Below, one piece after another: positions 15,162 to 19,126 of a stretch of 19,126 nt of DNA. The notes under the pieces are model-generated. The model was not told the origin of the DNA. It worked only from the letters and a program-made list of their open reading frames with translations, and did no database searches. The position numbers were made by a program, and so were the translations under genes. The stretch is from contig CAZPUJ010000363.1 in assembly GCA_964589725.1 (NCBI GenBank), positions 1 through 19,126 on the forward strand, given 5' to 3'. Each line of letters opens with the position of its first letter. The first letter of the stretch is position 1. Source of the stretch: CAYSHJ01 sp964589725. GTDB lineage: Bacteria > Planctomycetota > Planctomycetia > Planctomycetales > Planctomycetaceae.

Positions 15162-15973
15162 TCAGCGAATGCTGTGGATGGGGCGTGTGGATCTTGGACT
15201 TCGCGCTGGGCTGGCTGCTGTGGCTGCCGCGCGACCGGACACTGTTGCTGCTTGCCGCCGGAACCGCGGTGCTCATGACGCTCGCTCGGCGGTGGGTGAC
15301 GAACCAAGACCTGCTCCGACGCTGTGCTCAAGATCTACGGCAATTGAAACGATTGCGGCGCGAAGCTCAGCAGTCTCAAGACAAATCGCGACTGCTGCAA
15401 TTGGGAGGCACCGTGGCGCTAGTCAAGAGCCTGCAACTCCGGGCTGATTTCCAAGTGCTACTCGCGGTCATCGTGCCTGTGGCCGCCTTAGCCCTATGGG
15501 CCACCGAACGGCTGGATTATTTGCCGCCGCGCGTGGACCAAGACTTGGTCGTGCGAGCCTACTACCCAAGTTCGTCGATCGACGACCTGACGCATCTGGT
15601 GCCAGCTCGCGGCTTCGAATTGCAGTCTCCCGCCATCCAGTTGATTCGCCCAGATGGTCAAACGCCGCCGATTGGCCTCGCGACTTGGACGATTCGCTCG
15701 ACGGCCGCAGCAGACGATCTTGTCCTCACGATCCGACATCAAGGCGAATCGGCCGAGCATCACGTCGCCATCGGTCGGCGGATCTATTCGCCGCCTCAGC
15801 AAGTTCACGCGAACGAGCGGTTGACCAAAACCGAAGTCGTGCTGACGCGCTACCGGCCGCTGGGCATGGAACTCAGAACCGAGATAATCGGCCTCCCGCC
15901 GTGGATGGCAGGCTATCTCATGGTGACGCTCCTTTCGGCTCCCTGCCTCAAACGATTGTTGCACGTCTCGTAG
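15152..15973 (+). CDS. Three-TM protein with EMC3/TMCO1 (DUF106)-like pattern, YidC/Oxa1 superfamily candidate
   Basis: 273 residues; the ATG lies 10 bases inside the end of the preceding gene, so translation is probably coupled. Membrane segments are near 28-46, 99-118 and 246-264. Between the first two is a charged helix (about 50-88: NQDLLRRCAQDLRQLKRLRR, then EAQQSQDKSRLLQL) followed by LQLRADFQVLLAVIVPVAAL. A coiled-coil of this kind between the first and second TM, followed by LRP/LRA and a proline in the next TM, is the hallmark of the EMC3/TMCO1/DUF106 membrane-insertase relatives. Residues 120-245 form a beta-rich, probably external domain that this family normally lacks. The family call is by pattern only. 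Alternatively it is an unrelated anchor protein for the propeller/phosphotransferase pair. Confidence 0.55.
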   Translation: MDVISECCGWGVWILDFALGWLLWLPRDRTLLLLAAGTAVLMTLARRWVTNQDLLRRCAQDLRQLKRLRREAQQSQDKSRLLQLGGTVALVKSLQLRADFQVLLAVIVPVAALALWATERLDYLPPRVDQDLVVRAYYPSSSIDDLTHLVPARGFELQSPAIQLIRPDGQTPPIGLATWTIRSTAAADDLVLTIRHQGESAEHHVAIGRRIYSPPQQVHANERLTKTEVVLTRYRPLGMELRTEIIGLPPWMAGYLMVTLLSAPCLKRLLHVS

Positions 15974-16033
15974 CAAGCGTCGGCAACGTCAAGGCCGACC
16001 CGTAGAACGATACTCTTCCCGGGCGCGCCAGAG

Positions 16034-16100
16034 GTAGGACAGGCTTTCGTCTGGCGATCAGCATCGGCGCTTCAATCCAGCCCGTGGGAGCCGGCCCTAC
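16034..16100. repeat. Dispersed repeat remnants in the gap 15974-16181
   Basis: GTAGGACAGGCTTTCGTCTGG (16034-16054, shown here as a unit) and the minus-strand motif GTAGGGCCGGCTCCCAC (16084-16100) are both of the GTAGG..CTAC style common in planctomycete spacers and lie head to head. Apart from them the 208-base gap shows only GTCGGC/GCCGAC arms near 15979-15999 that could form a weak stem after the preceding gene. Confidence 0.45.
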
Positions 16101-16181
16101 TCGACCGAAGTCAATTGTCATACTCTGATTTCGGCATCGCGCTGGCCTATATTTCGAATCCGTTTGCTGTGAGTGCTTGAG

Positions 16182-17119
16182 ATGACTTCTCTCCTCCTGC
16201 GCGACCTTGTTGTGGTTGGTGTGTTATGCACGACAGCCGTGGGACAGGATGTGGTTTCCCCACGGCACGTCAAGGTACTTCCTGTTTTCTTTGTTCCCAA
16301 GGGTGAGCCAGCACCAACGCCACAGCAGTCCGAAAACCTGATGCGACATTTGGTGTGGTCTCAAACTCGGTACTCTGAGTTGCTGCCGGGAAAGAACACT
16401 TTCACGATCGCGTGAGCGGGAGCCAACGGTCTTTCAATCGGATCGCGATCTAAATTCTTTTCGAGCGCTCAATGAAGAATTCGGACCTCGCGTCGTCGAA
16501 GAACTGTTGGCCCATTTGAAATTCAACCGCTACACGTGCCCGTATGTCTTGCTCGTCGTCGTGATGAATCCGAAGGATGATTTTCCGATCGGAGGCGGTC
16601 GGCCCTTGAATGGCGGTTTTAACACCGGAGGCGGACTCATCGTTCTGTCGTATTTCGCCCTAGATCAAGTCCCCAGCGTCCAGTCCACTTTGCAACACGA
16701 ACTCGGCCATTCGTTCGGGCTGCCTCATGTGGATGTCTATGGGTACCGGCCAAGTGACATTTGACGGCAGCAAAATGTGGTCCTCCGCCGAAACTCAATC
16801 GGGCTGGGTGTCATTGGAAGTTCGTTTTCCCCTCGAGGTGGAACTCACGAAAGTTGGAATCCATTCCCAACATAGTGGCGAGTATCACGCCGCGATCGCG
16901 ACTCGGATCGCCGTCCAAGGCACGAACAACACGTTTCGTGAGGTTGTCGCGGCACCTTTGAAGAGCATCGATACGACTGTCGCATTGAATAAAACGAAAG
17001 GCCGCGTCTGGCAATTCGACTTTCGGGCAGGCCCGAGCAAGATGATCGTCTTGCGTGGTCTGCGGTTTTTCTCCGGAGAGAATGAATTGTTCCCGCCGCT
17101 GGTCCCGTACCAACCTTAG
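16182..17119 (+). pseudogene. Broken exported metzincin-like zinc metalloprotease gene
   Basis: The ATG at 16182 opens a signal peptide (MTSLLLRDLVVVGVLCTTAVGQ) and a conserved-looking start that stops at TGA 16413-16415. From 16414, in the next frame, the protein clearly continues (EREPTVFQSDRDLNSFRALN, then EEFGPRVVEELLAHLKFNR) up to the zinc site HELGHSFGLPH and VDVYGY at about 16747. There the frame changes again: the third frame (stop 17117-17119) carries a C-terminal discoidin-like domain, GWVSLEVRFPLEVELTKVGI, HSGEYHAAIA, LRGLRFFSGENELFPPLVP. HExxHxxGxxH is the metzincin signature. The jump straight from just after the zinc site to the C-terminal domain suggests a deletion of the rest of the catalytic domain. 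Two frame changes plus a missing segment argue for a dead gene rather than sequencing error, though the first shift alone could be an error. Confidence 0.8.
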
Positions 17120-17272
17120 AGTCCATCCGCGGCGGGTTGGGTCAACCGATGCGATGAACGTGCCTTGGCTCTTGCGGGTTGATCGCGCGAACAGACCGCG
17201 TGCGGTCTAAGCACCAAGGCGTCACCGGGCGCGACATGGGCGCGCGAGTTGCACATTCTTCGCCAATATCGG
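17120..17272. other. Convergent gap with small hairpin
   Basis: 153 bases between the broken protease gene and the end of the minus-strand gene. AGACCGC (17193-17199) and GCGGTCT (17202-17208) are exact inverted repeats, and outer CCTTGG/CCAAGG arms (about 17163 and 17214) flank them. The position between converging genes would suit a two-way terminator, but no T-run follows, so a dispersed repeat is equally likely. Confidence 0.35.
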
Positions 17273-17863
17273 TCATGGCTTGGAGTCTGCTGCTGCCACC
17301 AGCACCGGGCCGAATCCCGGCGGTTCTTTCGGATTGGGGGGCGGTGCCTTGGCTTTGCCGGCGATCACGTCGGCGATGGTCTGTTTCAACTCGTCCGTCG
17401 TCCCTTTGAAAGTGCGCCGCAAATAGATCTCGCAGTGGGTGAAGGCCCAGCGCGTTTGATCTCCGTCGGTTTGACCCAACACTTGGAACCAAGTCCCATT
17501 GGTGTAGGCCAGCATCATGAACTTGTTGTCGGGCTGCCTTTTAACTCCCACCACCAGCGGCAAATCGGGAGCGATCCGCTTGAGCAATTGCGGCGTGTGC
17601 TTTTGCTTGTCGCCAGTCAGGTTGATCGGAATGCGCGCGAAGGGAGCTTCCCCCTTGAGATTCTTGACAACGACCAGCACCGTGGAGGGTTTGTCGGCAT
17701 CGACCTTTTCCACGGTGGCCGTGAAGAGAAAATCGCTGTCGTCGATGAACTCTTGCAGCGGGAAAAGTTTTTGAATGAAGGCCACCGCCGATTGGAGCAA
17801 GATCAGACAGGCCAACAATGCGCCAACACCAACTGTGACACGTCGCCGTACCTGCAACATCAT
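17273..17863 (-). CDS. Exported protein of unknown function
   Basis: 196 residues. A basic start and hydrophobic core (VGVGALLACLILLQSAVA) form a signal peptide with likely cleavage after AVA. The rest is small and soluble: a beta-rich part (FLFTATVEKVDADKPSTVLV), a segment with TNGTWFQVLG, a helical LKQTIADVIAGK, and a Pro-rich C-terminus ending PPNPKEPPGFGP. I know similar Pro/Gly tails from uncharacterised planctomycete exported proteins but no function. I chose the ATG at 17861-17863 because GGAGGAG is just upstream; a second ATG follows at once. The frame is open farther upstream, but that part reads through repeat DNA (TLRVTL and following). It faces away from the TPR gene. Confidence 0.72.
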   Translation of the reverse strand: MMLQVRRRVTVGVGALLACLILLQSAVAFIQKLFPLQEFIDDSDFLFTATVEKVDADKPSTVLVVVKNLKGEAPFARIPINLTGDKQKHTPQLLKRIAPDLPLVVGVKRQPDNKFMMLAYTNGTWFQVLGQTDGDQTRWAFTHCEIYLRRTFKGTTDELKQTIADVIAGKAKAPPPNPKEPPGFGPVLVAAADSKP

Positions 17864-17866
17864 GAT

Positions 17867-17873
17867 CTCCTCC
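17867..17873 (-). promoter_or_regulatory. Ribosome-binding site of the minus-strand exported protein
   Basis: GGAGGAG on the minus strand, 3 bases before the first and 6 before the second of two adjacent ATG codons. It fixes the start against the longer upstream open frame. Confidence 0.65.
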
Positions 17874-17900
17874 CCGCTTAGTTTTCCGTCCTCGGTGTCA

Positions 17901-17950
17901 TGTCGCGCCTCTGTGGTGTTCACTTCAGAGGACACCACAGAGACGCGACA
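17901..17950. repeat. Long hairpin, 19-base arms
   Basis: TGTCGCGCCTCTGTGGTGT (17901-17919) and ACACCACAGAGACGCGACA (17932-17950) match as inverted repeats at 18 of 19 positions with a 12-base loop. The element begins 37 bases upstream of the minus-strand start, so it could fold in that gene's leader RNA. The CTCTGTGGTGT core looks like a dispersed element. No evidence for a regulatory role. Confidence 0.75.
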
Positions 17951-17981
17951 GAGCTTGAGGCGGCGTTCGGCCGCAACCAAA

Positions 17982-18075
17982 GTAACCCGAAGCGTTAGCG
18001 AGGGCGAACGCTCCAAAACGCTTCGCCGTCAACCAAGCCGGCTGAGCACTCGCCCTCGCTGACGCTTCGGGTTAC
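17982..18075. repeat. Inverted pair of the GTAACCCGAAGCGTTAGCGA dispersed repeat
   Basis: The 26-base arms at 17982-18007 and 18050-18075 are inverted copies with one mismatch, separated by 42 bases. In either direction they translate to strings like TRSVSEGE, which I know from many planctomycete annotations. The spacer holds ACGCTCCAAAACGCTTCGCC and an AAGCCGGCT motif. Confidence 0.88.
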
Positions 18076-18228
18076 ATCATCAAACAGAAATTCTTCTCGC
18101 CACGGCAAGATTTCCACCGTTTGCAGAACAGAGGTCGGACATCGTGATCGTTCTCGTGATTCAACATCGCCGCTACATATAACCCTGCCTCGTTCGTCGA
18201 TCAACCCGCGGCAATCAAGGGCCGGTTG

Positions 18229-18258
18229 TTGACTTCGCGATTCGGGTCTTCGCATACT
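18229..18258 (+). promoter_or_regulatory. Weak sigma-70-type promoter candidate for the TPR gene
   Basis: TTGACT (18229-18234) and CATACT (18253-18258) are separated by 18 bases and lie about 100 bases before the ATG at 18359. This is a consensus-like match only. Planctomycete promoters are poorly defined, so it may be chance. Confidence 0.25.
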
Positions 18259-18347
18259 GCCCTCCGTTTACGTCAGCCGTGTTTGAATGGTCGGGAGCCG
18301 TGGCCAACACCGCTCACCGAGTGTCCAACGCCAGGATCATCAACCTC

Positions 18348-18352
18348 GGAGG
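18348..18352 (+). promoter_or_regulatory. Ribosome-binding site of the TPR gene
   Basis: GGAGG, 6 bases before ATG 18359 and only 3 before the adjacent GTG 18356, which favours the ATG. Confidence 0.6.
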
Positions 18353-18358
18353 CTTGTG

Positions 18359-19126
18359 ATGCGCTGCATTCGATCGGCTTTGTCTGCACGCGGTTGTCGA
18401 ACAGCATTTGTCTTGGGACTCACGTTGATCGGAGTGGCATTTCGCGAGACTCCCTGCCCGGCGCAGAACACGACGCTCAAGCCGGAGGAATTGGCGGCGC
18501 AGATCATCAACGCGGCGAACAAGGCCTACAACGAAAAGCAATTCGCGTTCGCCAGCGAGCGTTATCGCGAATACCTGAAGACGTTCGCGAACCAGAAGGA
18601 CGTCACGCTGGCACGATACGGTTTGGCGTTGTGCCTGCTGGAGGCCCCGCAGAAGGACTTCAAAGCGGCCATTGAATCGCTCTCCCCAGTCGTCGGAGTG
18701 CCAGAGTTCACGGATCGGGCGCTGGCGTTGTACTACTTGGGCTTGGCTCACCGCGGACTGGGACATGAGTCGCTGGTTCTGGCCGTCGCGAAGCCCAACG
18801 AAGCTGCCCAGCATCGCACCACTGCGAACCAACAATTCGCTCAGGCGGCTCAGCGTTTTGGCGAAGCGGTGACAGCGTTCGCGGCGCGAGCGAAAGCAAC
18901 TCCGCCACCGGCTGCCGAGGCGTTGGCTCAAGACATCGAATGGACCAATCGAGCACGTTGCGATCAGGCGGAAATGTTGATCCGGCTGGACAAGGCCAAA
19001 GAGGCCAGCGATCTGCTCACGCCGCTGCTCACCGCCGAGACAATGCAGAAAAGCAAATACCGGCCGCTCGTGGTGTACTTGCACGGGCATGCAAGCTTCT
19101 TGCTCAAAGATTACCTCACGGCCGGG
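18359..19126 (+). CDS. Exported tetratricopeptide-repeat (TPR) protein, 3' end outside window
   Basis: The frame is open for 256 codons from ATG 18359 to the window edge. The N-terminus has basic residues and a hydrophobic core (AFVLGLTLIGVAF) with a possible cleavage site before QNTTLKPEE, so the protein is probably exported. The remainder is helical with TPR-like blocks: ANKAYNEKQFAFASERYREY, then VTLARYGLALCLLE, FTDRALALYYLGLAHRGLG, QQFAQAAQRFGEAV and CDQAEMLIRLDKAKEASDLL. TPR proteins act as binding scaffolds; no partner can be named. In planctomycetes such proteins are often very long, but the length here is unknown. Confidence 0.8.
   Translation, partial: MRCIRSALSARGCRTAFVLGLTLIGVAFRETPCPAQNTTLKPEELAAQIINAANKAYNEKQFAFASERYREYLKTFANQKDVTLARYGLALCLLEAPQKDFKAAIESLSPVVGVPEFTDRALALYYLGLAHRGLGHESLVLAVAKPNEAAQHRTTANQQFAQAAQRFGEAVTAFAARAKATPPPAAEALAQDIEWTNRARCDQAEMLIRLDKAKEASDLLTPLLTAETMQKSKYRPLVVYLHGHASFLLKDYLTAG

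Larger units (their letters stand above)
17864..18358. other. Divergent intergenic region, repeat-rich
   Basis: 495 bases between two divergently oriented genes. The left half is filled by the two inverted-repeat elements described separately; the right half (18076-18358) has no gene I can support and contains one weak promoter candidate. Both promoters of the flanking genes must lie here. Confidence 0.6.

Noticed and set aside
1..19126. CRISPR array or defence system
   Set aside because: No regularly spaced direct repeats and no nuclease, methylase or toxin-antitoxin genes were found; the repeats present are dispersed palindromes.

Overview
The window most likely comes from a member of the Planctomycetota. 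I infer this from (i) several short palindromic repeats of kinds I associate with planctomycete genomes, some of them read through in frame inside genes (they translate to strings such as RIGNPSY, PLPLGEGG or TRSVSEGE), (ii) large multihaem cytochromes of the c554/c-prime type next to PQQ-like beta-propeller proteins, and (iii) high GC with many hypothetical exported proteins. No ribosomal or other phylogenetic marker is present, so this is an inference.

Layout. 1-501 is the 3' end of an acetyl-CoA synthetase gene. 502-1148 has no protein gene that I can support, but carries a tRNA-Leu(UAA) on the minus strand (902-987). 1149-9927 is a compact plus-strand operon of five electron-transfer genes: a soluble protein with two cyclic-nucleotide-binding domains fused to a four-cluster [4Fe-4S] ferredoxin module; a membrane protein with two His-x13-His pairs typical of a dihaem cytochrome b; a membrane-anchored decahaem cytochrome c; and two related pentahaem c554-like cytochromes. 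10246-15973 is a second tightly packed plus-strand set with overlapping starts: a membrane-anchored PQQ-type beta-propeller protein, a PEP-utilising phosphotransferase resembling rifampicin phosphotransferase, and a three-TM protein with an EMC3/TMCO1 (DUF106)-like pattern. 16182-17119 is a broken metzincin-like metalloprotease gene. 17273-17863 (minus) is a small exported protein of unknown function. 18359 to the right edge is the start of an exported TPR protein.

How the genes may work together. The first operon has all the parts of a trans-membrane electron wire: cytoplasmic Fe-S protein, two b haems crossing the membrane, then 20 c-type haems outside. No catalytic subunit (molybdopterin, flavin or hydrogenase) is encoded here, so the donor and acceptor are unknown. 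The striking point is that the Fe-S module is fused to two CNB domains whose phosphate-binding Glu and Arg are both intact, which suggests electron flow controlled by a cyclic nucleotide. I consider this the best candidate for an undescribed system in the window.

Genome texture: at least three different dispersed palindromes sit in frame inside genes of the two operons, and others fill the gaps between genes. The metalloprotease pseudogene shows that the right-hand part is also decaying.
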